Source: Gossypium raimondii
Taxonomy: Eukaryota > Streptophyta > Magnoliopsida > Malvales > Malvaceae
Assembly: GCF_025698545.1 (NCBI RefSeq)
Contig: NC_068573.1
Location: 2,795,001-2,859,000, forward strand
Length of the DNA: 64,000 bases
Direction of reading: 5' to 3'
The position numbers were made by a program, and so were the translations under genes. Under the pieces are notes generated by a model. The model did not search any database. It saw only the letters and a program-made list of their open reading frames with translations, and was not told where the DNA came from. Shown one piece after another: positions 35,010 through 47,420 of this stretch (position 1 is the first letter of the stretch; every line of letters begins with the position of its first letter).

Positions 35010-37905
35010 TCATGCTTGATAACTCAAGCTATTTGAACACGAGCTCAATGCTGCAATGATAAAATTAAATTTAGATTAATTTATTTTATATTATGCCCTA
35101 AATTACCTTTATCAAATCTTGTTCTTCGAGCTGCTAACCGGATATGGTTTTCATTCCTTTGTAGGAGTTCATCAACTTGATCGGATTCAAAGACTAATGG
35201 TCCCGAACACCCAACTTTCAACTGATGATTAAAAACCCAGATTAATTAATCTCAAAAATATCTAAACAATATGTTCATCAATGAGAATTATGGATGATTG
35301 TTGAAATTGAATCTTTACCTTGTTATTGTGTTTAGTCATCATTTCTTCATGACGAAACCCATCAATGGCGTCAAAGAAATCTGATTTCTCAAACTTGTTT
35401 TGTGCTTGTTGATCAATTAAACCAGAAAAATCAAGCTTTTCTGATCCGTCTGCGGCTTTGAGCTTCCTAGAATCAGTATGAACACCTTCAGAAACATTTT
35501 GGTTCTCTTGTGTAGATGAATTGAAAATGTTGTTCGTATTTGAGAAGATGAAGCTCGATGAATCTTGATCACTGATTTGACTGATCGAACTAGGTTGGTT
35601 ATAAGAAAGCGTAGATTTCGCATCTTTCCGTTTCTTCGCCCATGAAAAGCTGTTGGATCCAGTGATTACCGGTGGCGGAGCGGTGACAATATCGCCTTGT
35701 GACATCGTTGTCAATTGAGATGTCTCCGATCTTGTATCGAACGCCGGTTGATTCAGATGAACAATTCCATCCTTGGGTTTCGGATTATTTGCAGTAATTC
35801 CCTGGTTTTTGCCACCGAATCGAGCATTATCCCGTAGGTCCTGCATATACAAAATGGATGAGCATTAGGTGTTTGTGCTAATGCCTGACTGAACCAACGT
35901 CCGTGTTGAGAATTGCAGAGACCTCCTTCGTTATTGTTTTATTGAGATTGTTAGCTTCCTGCAATGTTTTACGTGGTCTTCTTGTTTTTCTTGTCACTCC
36001 TGGATCTCTAACTCCTCCTAACTTCTTCCTGAAATTTTGATGAACAATAAAAAACTGATACACAATGAAACAAAATCATGCATTAGAACTTTATTCACCT
36101 TCGCAAATCATCTCGCTGTTTGGCATCGATTTCTTTATTAGGCGAATACTTGGGCAAGCTTGAAGGGTCGGAAGGGAAGGGTTTCGTATGGAAATACTGA
36201 AAGATAGAGAAGTTAGAAACAGGTGATAGAACATTTCAAGAAACCGAAAGTGGAATCCATTAACGGAGGTTTACCTCGGACATGAGAGATGAAGATGCAG
36301 TTCCACGCTTATGGGGTTCAACAGAAAGAAGGATTTCCAACAAGTCCAATGCAGTTGAAGGGATGTCTTTACACCTTTGTTGGAGACAACTTTCGTAAGG
36401 ATGTTGGGGTTTAAACATGGTCGAATGAGGAAGCTTCATTTTTTTCCAGTACTCATCTGGTGGTGAACCACATAGTTTGAAGATTTTATGCAGTTGTTCA
36501 ACCTGCAAAACAATAAAAAAAAGGTACGTTACTCGGACTTATGCATGAGTGAAATTCATATCCGAGTCCTAAACACGAACGCTAGAGAAAAATTCACCTC
36601 AGTTCTGCCTTTAAGAATAGGTTTCCCCATAAGAACTTCAGCAAAAACACAACCAACACTCCATAAATCCACCGAGACTTCATAACTTGTAGATCCCATC
36701 AAAAGCTCGGGTGGGCGATACCAGAGAGTGACGACTCGGCTAGTTAACTGGTTTTTGTTCTTTGAAGTTAAGATGTTTGCTAATCCGAAATCCCCTAACT
36801 TCAAAATTCCTTGATTGTTCACCAATATGTTGGATGCTTTGATGTCTCTATGCATTACACCTCGCAAATGGCAATGCTCTAACCCCATTAATAGCTGCTT
36901 CATATAGCATTTCACCTACACAATAATGGGAAATCTAAACTGAACTTCTTAAACATTCGAGCAATCAAACTCAATGTTAATGGATCCTATTTGAGTCATT
37001 CGTTATTCGTATAGAGGTTATGTTACAGCTACAAGTTGCAGAAACATACCTGAGCCTCAGTGAAGTTGATATCAGGACAAGATGATAAACCAGCAAGATC
37101 ATGTTCCATGTACTCAAATACAAGGTATATAGTACTTGAAAACCTTGATGTGATCACCCCTTCTAATTTCATGACATTAGGATGGTTCAGCCTACGTAGG
37201 ATCGTTATTTCTCGAGCCATAAACCGAATGCTTTCGGGTTGAAAGTTGTCGAACCGCACCTTCTTCAAAGCAACCAACCTTCCGGTTTCGACTTCGCGTG
37301 CTTTGAACACGTTACTGTACGTGCCTTGTCCGATCTGCATGAACATTAAAAGGGAAATGAAGTGTTTGTACTCTCAAGCTAAGCAAATGGCGAACTTGAA
37401 AGAGAAACCGAACCCGGAATTTAGTTTAGTGGGTTCATGCAATAATATTTTGGATAACTCTATCATAATTTGACAGCCATTTTGAATATATTGAAATTTG
37501 AGAAATATTAAAAACCTTGTCGAGTTTCTCAAAAGCATCAGCCTGCAAAGGAACCCAACCGTGAACGGCTTCACCAGCGGCAGAGCTAAGCCAAGCAGGC
37601 CAACCGGCGGCGACTTGTTCAGCCTCCACAAACCTTTGAGAAAAGCCAAGTTTGAAGCTAAAAGAACCGCTCTTTCTCCCTGAACCATCCCTTTTAGATT
37701 TCCTCAAATCTCTGCTTTTCTTTGGGTTAATAATTTTACCATTTTCACCCAATTTCTCATCATCTTTATCAACCTCTAACCTCTCAGGTTGATGTTTCGA
37801 TGATGAAGATGATAATGTAAAACCATGGCCGTTTTTACGAACCACTGGAACAGGGGAATCTGTCACCGGTCTACCGCCGCCATGTTTGGAGGTAATACAA
37901 CCCAT
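35010..37905 (-). CDS. CDK-like serine/threonine kinase with N-myristoylation site (CDC2CAT/IBS1 group)
   Basis: Predicted membrane-anchored protein kinase related to cyclin-dependent kinases. Nine exons, all GT-AG: 37905-37516, 37334-37050, 36915-36598, 36502-36275, 36196-36099, 36028-35923, 35840-35319, 35221-35107, 35050-35010. The joined frame gives 700 aa. MGC at the start fits N-myristoylation of Gly2 and palmitoylation of Cys3. A basic Ser-rich region follows, then GWPAWLSSAAGEAVHGW, typical of this group. Kinase domain about 127-415: glycine loop IGQGTYSNV at 131-139, VALKK with Lys154, HRDIKASN at 247-254 (catalytic Asp249), DFG 267-269, and VVTLWYRPPE before 296. The long C-terminal tail is low-complexity except a conserved block GPLVFESDQVDELLQRNE near the end. 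Closest by memory is Arabidopsis At5g39420; related IBS1 acts in defence priming. The last coding exon is only 13 codons, so the C-terminus is the least certain part. Confidence 0.92.
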
Positions 37906-38561
37906 TTGTTCAGCTCGAAAAAAAAAAAACCAAGATTGACCCAGATCAAGAAAAACAGGTCTGGGTCAAAAATGGTAAATCATTCCCACATTAGAACAAA
38001 AGTTGAACCATTTTAACCTGGGGAAAAATGAAGGAGAAATAAAACAAAACAGAGTTACCAAGAAGAAAAACAGAGGGGAGAAAAGAAAAAGAAAGAAAGA
38101 AAAAACAGATATTGTTCTGTTTTTTTCTTCTTCTTCTCTGTCTTGGTGTTTAGTTGCGAGATCTGCGGAGGGAACGTAAGAATTACCAAAGAAAAAAAGG
38201 AAAGAAAAATGAGAGAGAGATTCGTGGGTCCATAATAGAATTTACAGGTTTTCTTGTTTTTGCAAAAGCTACAAAAAAAAAAACATTACTTGTTTTCTTG
38301 TTTTGTTTTTTTGTCTGTTATATTATTATTATTTGTTTTCTGTTTGTTGATTTGGTTTATCAAACCATCATGGGAGTATTTACGTGTATTTAATATTTAA
38401 AACTTGGGCTGTTAGATTGGTTAAAATATCATATTAGTGCTTGTACTTTTACAAAATTTGAGATTTAATCCCTCTACTTTAAAAGTTAAAAAAAAATTCA
38501 ATTCTCCTACTTTTTTCTGTTTAAAAATATTTGTCCAATCATTACCATTCGTTCTTAGTAG
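37906..38561. other. Kinase promoter and leader
   Basis: 38050-38130 is purine-rich on the plus strand, so the transcribed minus strand is strongly CT-rich, the usual look of a plant 5' leader or Y patch. 38427-38540 resembles common plant intergenic repeat sequence ('ttagtgcttgtacttttac'). Confidence 0.4.
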
Positions 38562-38940
38562 TGGTAAAAGTACTATAGAGGCCTTTGTACTAGAGGTCGA
38601 ATTGCATTTTGCTCCATCCAATAAAAAAATAGGTATATTAGTCAATGTATATTAGATCAAAGATCAAATTGATTCTTTTGTTAAAAATTTTATCCATTTC
38701 TGATGTTACAAACTAATCATGTACTTTATTAGCATGAGGTACACATGTATGCCACAAGTCATTGTTTGATTATTTTGTCAATTATGTCAGTTCTTAACAA
38801 TACAAATAGATGAAATTTTTAATAGAAATGACCAATTCGCTTTTCGGTTTAACGTACAAGGACTAATTTGTCTATTTTTTGAGTAAAGAAGGCAAAATGC
38901 AATATGATTCCTAATACAGGGGCCTCCATGATACTTTACC
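38562..38940. mobile_element. Foldback MITE-like element upstream of the kinase gene
   Basis: About 379 bases with arms of about 145 bases. Left 38562-38707 starts 'ggtaaaagtactatagaggc' and includes 'attgcattttgctcc' and 'tgttaaaaattttatcc'. Right 38795-38940 gives the reverse complements and ends 'ggcctccatgatactttacc'. It is non-coding. It is the same family as 34690-34992, so both ends of the kinase locus carry a copy. Confidence 0.75.
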
Positions 38941-39325
38941 TGTTAATAGTTTCCTTCAGAATTTGTCAATGTAACATATTTACTTTCCTGTCAATCATAT
39001 ATCATGTCATATGATGGCAACCTAATTAATATGCCAAGTTCATAAATTTTAATAAAAAATTACTAATATTGTCAATGTTTGAACGAAAACTTTTAAATTA
39101 AAAATTAATAAGATTTAATTTTTTAATTTCATATATTAATATGTATTTTGACTCCCCATTATTTATATTCCACAAAATAAATTTTATTACATCCTCAATT
39201 ACCATAGACATGTGACATTGAGTACATATACTTTCAAAAATAAGAATAATATTTTTTTCAATGCTACGATAATAATCTAAAATTATTACCTTATTTAGAT
39301 AAAATTTTATTCTCAAATATTGTGT
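38941..39325. other. AT-rich intergenic DNA
   Basis: No feature recognised between the MITE-like element and the outer copia 5' LTR. Confidence 0.4.
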
Positions 39326-39553
39326 TGATGAAATTTCAAACAATATAATCGATTGCAACAATTAAAGGAACGATATTCTAGGATATTTAGCTATATTAGT
39401 GGTTGTATTTTGGTAGTTTACTCTTTATAAGAAATATTAATTTGTACAAATATAAAATTTATTTTCTAGTAGGAGTCTTGGATCTGTATTTATATGTTTG
39501 AAGTCAATAATAATGAGGACATCTTTTTTATCCTAATATTTTTGTTTTCTTCA
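39326..39553 (+). repeat. 5' LTR of outer copia element
   Basis: Starts TGATGAAATTTC and ends TTTTCTTCA, followed immediately by the primer binding site. It is paired with 48293-48520. Confidence 0.88.
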
Positions 39554-39566
39554 TGGTACCAGAGCG

Positions 39567-40340
39567 ATGGCTCTTAAAGATGAAGGATTATTGGTTCTGA
39601 TAAGAAAACTTTCAGTCTTTACACTTTGAGCCCCAACGACAATCCAGGCAACATAATTACTTAGGTGTAGTTGAAGGGAGAAAATTATGAAGAGTGAGCA
39701 CGAGTAGTGCAGACTGCGTTGATGGCCAAAAAGAAGTATGGTTTCATTAATGGAATTGTGAAACAACTAGTAGATGATTCACCGAAAATTAAAGATTGGT
39801 GGATAGTCAATTCCATGCTTTTTCATTGGGTATTTAACACCATTGAACCCTCTTTAGGTTCAACTATTTCTCTTGTGGAGAATGTAAGAGATCTATGGAA
39901 GGACATAAGGCAAACTTCTCCATTGGGAATGGACCGAGAGTGTAGCAATTAAGGTCAAATTTGACAAACTATAAACTGGATGGACAGACCATAGTCAATT
40001 ACTATGGAAAGCTTAAAATCATATGGGATGAACTAAATAATTATGACAAAATACCATTGTGTAATTGTGGTGGATGCATATGCAATCTCACTAGTGAGCT
40101 GGAAAAGAAAATGGAGGAAGAAAGAGTTTATCAATTTCTGATAGGCTTGGATGAAGAACACTATAGTACTATGCGCACTAATATCTTAAGTACAGACCCA
40201 TTTCCCAATCTTAATAGGGTATGTACAATGGTTTTTCAACAAAAACGAGTAAGGATAATGTCGCTAACAAGAGAAGAGAAAGACAACCCCATGACCTTTG
40301 CATTTCAAGCTAGCGGACAAAATCCAGGGGGATAAAACTA
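39567..40340 (+). pseudogene. Outer copia gag, broken
   Basis: Encodes a copia gag with the retrotran-gag/UBN2-type region. ATG at 39567, interrupted early by stops near 39657-39710, then open from about 39707 (TALMAKKKYGFINGIVKQ). It continues after a frameshift near 39953 with SNYKLDGQTIVNYYGKLKI-like residues to the stop near 40333. A degraded zinc-knuckle-like region follows at 40340-40430. It is not functional. Confidence 0.8.
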
Positions 40341-40393
40341 CGGTTTGTTTGCATTTAAACCGTGAGGGACATGAATCGATTACCTACTTTTAG

Positions 40394-42927
40394 TTGATAA
40401 GGTATCTATATTTGTGGAGAAATAAACTTCGCTCTAGTGCTACAGGGCGAGGAAGCGAGCATAAGCATAATGGCGATGGAAGATGTGACAAGGGTGGTGT
40501 ACCACGAGAAAATGTCACTCAAACATTTGCAACAGTGAGTGGTCATGGAGGATTCATAGACTCGGATAGGAAAGGGCTTAGTGGTTTGAATAATGAACAA
40601 TGGAGCACTTTTCTGGGAATTTTAAGTTCACAGAAGACTATATCTAATGAAATGTTGATTGGTAAGCAAGGAATTATTTCTTGGATAATAGATTCAGGGG
40701 CTTCCCATCATATGACTGGCATAAAGGCTTGTCAGAGAGATTTGTCTGACATTAAAAGAATGAATAGTGTATCTTAGAGGAGGATTGAAGTTGCAACATG
40801 TTCTTTTTGTGCCTAATTTAAAATACAATTTGATTTCAGTTTTACAAATTCTTAATGACTCAAATTTGATGCTGCAAATCACTACAAAATATGTGCTATA
40901 CATGACCGAAATACGATGAGGCTAATTGGAACATGTGAACAACGTGAGGGCTATATTTTCTTAAAGAGGTGGTTTTGGCAAATGCTTGTAAAGCTTCTGA
41001 AGTTGTAAAATTCAATCTTTGGCATAGGAGAATGGGTCATCCGTGAATAAGGTGCTAGAACTTATTTCTGCAGCAAATAAATCTAGTAAAAGTAGTGATA
41101 ACTTAAGTTGTGATGTTTGTTTTAGAGCAAAACAAACTAGAGAGATGTTTTTATTTTAGTGAAAATAAAGCTAAAGATTGTTTCGATTTAATGCATTGTG
41201 ATTTATGGGGACCTCGTAGAGTTTTAACTTCTTGTGGAGCTAATTATTTTTTGACTATTGTTAATGATTGTTCTCGTGATGGGTGGATTTATTTGTTGAA
41301 AGGAAAACATGAAATTGCTTGTGTTCTTAAGAATTTTATTGATATGATTAAAATATAATTTGAAAAGGATGTGAAAACTATTAGGAGTGGTAATGGCAAC
41401 GAATTTGTGTCTGGGAGAATATTTTGATGAGCATGGCTTATTGCACCAAACTTCTTATGTAGGAACTCCCCAATAGAATGGACATGTTGAGAAAACATCG
41501 TCACATACTTAATGTGGCGAGAGCTTTGATGTTTCAAGCGCACTTGCCAATTGATTTTTGGGGTGAATGTATTCTTACCACTGGATACTTGATCAATCGA
41601 ACACCATTTGCAATTTTTAGGGGAAAACTCCTTATGAAATTCTCTTTAGACAGCCCCCTTTCCTATAATCACATTAGGACTTTCGGGTGTCTTTGTTATG
41701 TACATAAATAACCTAAGGATAACGATAAATTTTCCAGTAGAAGTTGTATGTGTGTTTTTGTGGGGTACCCTTTCGACAAGAAAAGATGGAAAATATATTA
41801 CTTAGAAGCTTCCAAGTATCTAGTTTCAAGGGATGATGTATTTGTAGAAACAAATTTTCCATACGCTACACAAGTGTTTGCAAGTGATAATTTTACTAAA
41901 ATTATAGATGAGCCTAATGTGCATAAGGATTGGGAAATTATCGAAGAAGAGCGGGAGGTATGGAAATGAGAAACCTCTTGAAGACAATCTTATTGCTCAG
42001 GAAAATTTTGGAGACATAGCTATCGAAAATTCAAAAGAAAAGGGTGTGCTAGTAGAATACCAGTTGGGTCGAGGACATAGGATTAAACAATCATCCACTC
42101 ATATGAAGGATTATGTGACAAATAATGTGAGATTCAGCTCATCGTAGAGTTCATCTCTCCAATCGCCTTTCTCAGGTATGTTTTATCCCATAGCCAATTT
42201 TGTCAATTATGATAAGTTTTCTTTACAGTATTGGTCCTTTTTGACAAGCATTACTACAGGTTCAGAACCAGCTTCTTATAATGAAGTAGTGAGAGACGAA
42301 CGACAGCAAGAAGCTATGAGAAAATAAATTCAAGCTTTGGAAAAGAATGAGACTTGGACAGTGGAAGACTTGCCTCTTGGGAAGAAGGCTATTTGCAGTA
42401 AGTGGGTGTACAAAATAAAATACAATTCAGATGGAAACATTGAATGGTGCAAAACTCGACTGGTAATTCTTGGCAATAATGAAAAAGAAGGTATCAACTA
42501 CCATGAAACTTATGCTCCCACCATAAAGATAGCCACTATACGTACTTTTCTCGCGATGGTTGCTGCAAAGAACTGGGAACTACATCAAATGGATGTGCAG
42601 AATGATTTCTTGTATAGAGGTTTGAACGAGGAAGTTTACATAAAAATGCAACTAGGTAATTTGCATCTGAAAGTCTTGGGAAAGTGTGTAAACTTCACAG
42701 GTCTTTGTATGACTTGCATCAGGCACCACACTATTAGTTTGCTAAGCTAGTAGATTCTTTGAAGGAGTTGGTTTTCACCAATCTTACTCAAACTATTCAT
42801 TGTTTGCTTTCCGCGAACAGCACATACAAATACATGTCTCTGTGGATGATCTCATTATTTCAGGTAATGATGTCAAGATTATGCAACAATTTAAGGAGTA
42901 TTTGAGTAGTTGTTTCTATATGAAGTA
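40394..42927 (+). pseudogene. Outer copia pol, 5' part (protease, integrase, RT start)
   Basis: The protease signature DSGASHHMTG is encoded at about 40692-40721. The integrase core follows over about 41025-41720 in several frames (LMHCDLWGPRR, then ARALMFQAHLPIDFWGE, then HIRTFGCLCYVHK). The reverse transcriptase opens at 42337 with EKNETWTVEDLPLGKKAICS and runs through a degenerate VDD catalytic box near 42850. The frame is cut at 42927 by insertion of the inner element and resumes at 47421. Stops and shifts throughout. Confidence 0.85.
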
Positions 42928-42932
42928 TTTGG
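42928..42932. repeat. Target-site duplication (left), inner copia element
   Basis: tttgg immediately left of the inner element, identical to 47416-47420. Confidence 0.92.
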
Positions 42933-43175
42933 TGTTGAAGAAGGAAACGTGAAAGAGACAATTACAATATGCATCAGAGTTATTCTATAATTGGTGAACA
43001 CTGAATTGATAAAACAAATCATAAATGCCTATATTTATAGGCTTACAATGAAACTACCTTAACACAAAAATAGCTAACAACTTATTCAATTAAACTGAAA
43101 ATCTGGAACTAACAAAGATTCTACCGAGATACTTGGTCAACTAAACAACCCACTACTTTGAATTAATTCTCAACA
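42933..43175 (-). repeat. 3' LTR of inner copia element
   Basis: 243 bp, paired with 47173-47415. It retains more G and C than its partner at the differing positions. Confidence 0.93.
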
Positions 43176-45213
43176 CTCTCCCTTAATTCAAAGTTGCAGA
43201 CACCAAGTAGACTTTTAAAATAGTTGAACTTCTCATTTGACAAAGCCTTTGTTAACACATCTGCTAGCTGCTCTTGGGTGCTGCAATACTCTAAAGATAT
43301 CTCCTCTTTTGCTACCAAATCACGAATGAAATGATAACGAATATCGATGTGCTTTGTTCTGCTATGAAATGTTGGATTCTTTGTCATGGAGATAGTTGAT
43401 TTGTTGTCACAAAATATCTCTGTTGCACATTTCTGCTCTTGTTGAAGATCGGCTAACACTTTCCTTAGCCAAATAGCTTGACAAGCTGCTGCAGTTGCTG
43501 CTACATACTCAGCCTTTGAGGTTGACAATGTTATTGTAGCTTGCTTTTTAGAACTCCATGTGATCACCCCTAAACCTAGAATGGACATTTGTTGATACAG
43601 TTCTTCTATCATCTAAAGAACTTGCCCAATCACTGTCTGTGAACCCACACAATCTAAAATTTAAAGATTTTGAGTACCAAATGCCATACTCCAAAGTTCC
43701 AGCAATGTACTGCAAGACCCGTTTTGCTGCTCCATAATGAACCTTTGAATGTTGCTGCATAAACCTAGAAATAACACCAATAGGAAATGCAATATCGGAC
43801 CTAGTGTGTCAAATAAATTAAACCTCTAAACAAGCTTCTGAACCTCCTTGCATCTATCATTTCTTCTCCATGTTCTAGTTGTAATTTCTCATTGATATTC
43901 ATGGGTCTAGTTGCAGGCTTGCAATTAAGCTTGCCAAAATTACTGAGAAGATCCTTGGCATATTTTCTTTGTGAGATAACGATTCCATCTTCAGCTTGAT
44001 GAACTTCAAGACCAAGGAAATAATGCAATAAACCCATATCCGACATCTCGAATCCATTCATCATTTGAGACTTAAACTTATCAATAAGAAAGTTAGAGGA
44101 ACTAGTATAAATGATATCATCAACATAAAGACAAACAATGATGAAATCATTTTTACCTTCCTTTTTCACATACAATGTAGGCTCATTCTCACTTCTCATG
44201 TACCCATTTCTTTTGAAGATACCCATCGATCTTGTTGTACCATGCTTGAGGGGCCTACTTCAATCCGTATAGCGCATTTTTCAACTTGTACACCTTTGTT
44301 TTGTTACCCTTCTCTATGAAACCTTCTGGTTGTGCTACATAAACCTTCTCTTGTAGATCTTCATTGAGGAATGCTAATTTGACATCAATTTGACAAACAT
44401 GCTATTACAATTGTGTAACCAACGTTATAACAATCCTCACCATTTCGAACCGAGCTACCAGTGAGAAGGTTTCTTCTAAATCAACACCATATTACTGTGC
44501 ATAACCTTTTGCCACAAGACGAGCTTTATACTTTTGGATGCTTCCATCTGCACCAAATTTTTTCTTGAATACCTACTTCAAACCAATTGCATTTTTTTCT
44601 TCTGGCAAGTCGACCATCTCTCAAGTTTCATTCTTTTCGATAGACTTTATCTCCTCCATCATCGCCTTTTCCCATTATTCCTTATCAGCAGCTTTTTTAT
44701 AATACAGAGGATTTGAAATAGCTAAACCAAATTGACAGGATGCATAAGTGTCATCAGTATATTTCAGATTCGACTTTCTGACCCTTGTTGATCTCCTTAG
44801 TGGAATTGGTTCTTTAGAAAACTCTTCAAGTGTTGTAGATGTTGATGCCAACTCTTGTTTTTCATCTGAAAATCTTCAATGGGAAAAGAAATCTCCTGAT
44901 GTACCTGCTCTACAATCACATCCCAACTTGCATTTTCATCAAATACTACATCTCTTCTACTTGAAAAATTTCCACTATGAGGGTTATACAATCTATATGT
45001 TTTGGATTGAGTATAATAACCAATAAAAATACATTGTTTAGATATTTCATCAATTTTTTTACGAGCATGAGAATTTACCAAAGCATAAGCAACACGCCCA
45101 AGAATTCTTAAATGACTTACATTGGGTTTCCTACCACACCAAGCTTCATATGGAGTTTTGTTCATGACAGCCCTTATTGGCGAGAGATTCAGTAAATATA
45201 CTGATGTTGCCAC
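43163..45213 (-). pseudogene. Inner copia pol, 3' part (integrase C-terminus, RT, RNase H)
   Basis: Read leftward. The integrase end at 45213-44797 has VSHLRILGRVAYALVNSHAR, then DVVFDENASWDV. The reverse transcriptase at 44226-43801 has the catalytic box CLYVDDIIY and GLLHYFLGLEVHQ. RNase H at 43760-43163 has TDSDWASSLDDRRT and LSTSKAEYVAATAAACQAIW, ending LGVCNFELRESVEN. The frames are separate because of stops or shifts near 44750, 43800 and 43610, so the polyprotein is dead. The final stop codon lies inside the LTR. Confidence 0.88.
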
Positions 45214-45512
45214 AGCTTCTGCCTAAAATTGATTTGAAAGTCCCATTGCTTATAACATGCTTCTCGCCATCTCCACAATAGTTCGGTTCTCTCACTAAGC
45301 AACACCGTTCTGCTCTGGAGTGTAAGGAATTGTTAACTCCCTATGGATGCCATTGTCTTCACAAAACAGATTGAACTCTTTGGACACGAACTCTCCTCCT
45401 CGATCTGTGAGAAGAATTTTGATATGGCAGCCGCTTTGGTTCTCCACTATAGCCTTGAATTTCTGGAACTTTTCATAAGTTTCTTACTTGTTTTCTAAAA
45501 AATACACCCAAC

Positions 45513-47040
45513 TCATACGGCTATAATCATCAGTGAACAACAAGAAGTAACAACTTCCACCCATAGATCAACATGAATTAATTTTAAAGATTCAGTAGCT
45601 CTCCATGCTTTTCCAATAGGAAATGGCTTCCTAGTTTGCTTTTCATAAATGCACCCCTCACACAAATCAAGAGAGCCAATTTTTGGTAGTTCAAGAACCA
45701 TACCTTTATCACTTAGAAATTTCAGGCCTTTAATATTGAGATGTCCATACCTCAGATGCCATAGCTTCGAGTCATCCTTTGCACTTGCAACAGGAACAAA
45801 GTTCTCCCTGTTTGAAACATCCAACGGAAACATCTTGTTTGGAGTCATGTGGACATAGACTTGTATGCTTGACTTTTTATTTTTGATGATACATGCATCA
45901 TCATCAAATATGATAGAATATCCACCAGCCATTAGTTGTCTAACACTCAATAAATTGTATCCTAAATCAGGAGCAAATTGAACATTGTCAAAAATTTTTC
46001 CTTCTTCATGGCTAGTAAAAATTTTTATCGTGTCTTTTCTTTCAACTTGCATCTCCCTTTTGTTTCCAAGCTGCACATTTATCTTTTGTGAATCATCAAG
46101 CACCTTGAATAAGGATTTGGTGCTTGTCATATGATTCGAACAGCCACTGTCCACAAACCACAAATCACTTGGCTTATGGTTAGCATCAATACAAGCCATA
46201 AAAAGCTTGTTTTCCTCATCGCTTTCTGCTGCAAAGTTAATTTTTTGATCTTTATACTAGGAATCAACTTTTATATACCTATATGTGTTACAATGATAAC
46301 ATTGTATGCCATATTTTATGTTACCTTACTCATTGTATTGCCTCTGTCCATCATTCATTCCTCTGCCTCTGCTTCTGCCTCTACCATAACCACGACCACG
46401 ACCACCACAAAATTCTCCTATTCCTCGATCATTATTTGTTGAACGGTCATTGTCGCCTTGATTTGTGAATGTCTCATTAACTTGAAATGCCTACTCTTCG
46501 CTCTTTTTTGCTGATCTGATGATTATCGCCTCATGAGATTGAAGAGACCCCATCAATTCATCAACAGAAAGAATTGACAGATCTTTGGATTCTTCTATAA
46601 TAGGCATAACATGATCAAAAATTTTTGTCAAGCTTCGCAAAACTTTCGTTACAATTATCTCGTCTGAAATTTGTTCGCCTTAAGAGCACAATTGACTGAC
46701 TGTTATCCTTGTTCATGACAAAGAATAGCAATTGATTCACCATTCTTCATCATCAAGGTTTCAAAATCACATCATAGTGATTGCAATTTTACCACTATAA
46801 TATTTGATTGATACTCTTTTTGCAAAATTGACCATGCTTCATTTGATGTGGTTGTTGCAGCAATTCTTGAGAAAATTCTTCTTCATCAGGTTTAAGTATG
46901 ACAGCAAACCCGTACTCAACCAAGTCCTATAGCTCTTGTGATCTGAGCAATGTCTTCACTTTGATGCTCCACGACTCATATTTCTCACCATTGAAAATGG
47001 GTATGAGTGGTTGAGAGGAAGAAAAACCAGCTAATGCCAT
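45513..47040 (-). pseudogene. Inner copia gag, protease and integrase start
   Basis: gag begins at ATG 47040 (minus), MALAGFSSSQPLIPIFNGEK, and is broken by stops and shifts down to about 46480. An Arg-Gly-rich stretch is encoded near 46420-46350 and is followed by a degraded zinc knuckle (CYHC). The frame 46199-45513 carries the protease motif VDSGCSNHMTS and the integrase zinc-binding region with LWHLRYGHLN and CEGCIYEKQ. Confidence 0.85.
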
Positions 47041-47172
47041 TCCAAGAACACACACTCTCTTCTCTCGTGTCTTCCAAAGACTCAAAATGTGTTCCTCTCA
47101 AATACCCAGTGGACCCAAACTTAACTTTCACTCTATTGCCTAAAAGATCGAACCTTGCTCTGATGCCAAATT

Positions 47173-47415
47173 TGTTGAAGAAGGAAACGTGAAAGAGACA
47201 ATTGCAATATGCATCAAAGTTATTCTATTATTAATGAACACTAAATTGATAAAACAAAGCATAAATGCCTATATTTATAGGCTTACAAAGAAACTACCTT
47301 AATACAAAAATAGCTAACAACTTATTCAATTAAATTAAAAATCTAGAACTAACAAAAATTTTACCGAGATACTTGGTCAACTAAACAACCCACTACTTTG
47401 AATTAATTCTTAACA
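47173..47415 (-). repeat. 5' LTR of inner copia element
   Basis: 243 bp, paired with 42933-43175. At 11 of 12 transition differences this copy has A or T where the partner has G or C. Confidence 0.93.
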
Positions 47416-47420
47416 TTTGG
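47416..47420. repeat. Target-site duplication (right), inner copia element
   Basis: tttgg, matches 42928-42932. Confidence 0.92.

Larger units (their letters stand above)
42933..47415 (-). mobile_element. Nested Ty1-copia retrotransposon, minus strand
   Basis: Complete copia element of 4483 bp inserted in the RT region of the outer element. LTRs 42933-43175 (3' LTR in its own orientation) and 47173-47415 (5' LTR) are both 243 bp, begin TGTTGAAG and end AACA on the plus strand, and differ at 15 positions by my count. A perfect 5-bp target duplication tttgg flanks it. The primer binding site, read on the minus strand next to 47173, contains GGCATCAGAGC, like initiator tRNA-Met complement. The purine tract AAGGGAGAGT on the minus strand abuts 43175. 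Genes run gag (from 47040), protease, integrase, RT and RNase H leftward, with several stops and frameshifts. Confidence 0.95.

Noticed and set aside
38154-38393. Small plus-strand protein at 38154-38393
   Set aside because: Lys- and Phe-rich translation of simple purine and T-rich tracts near the kinase promoter, with no family.
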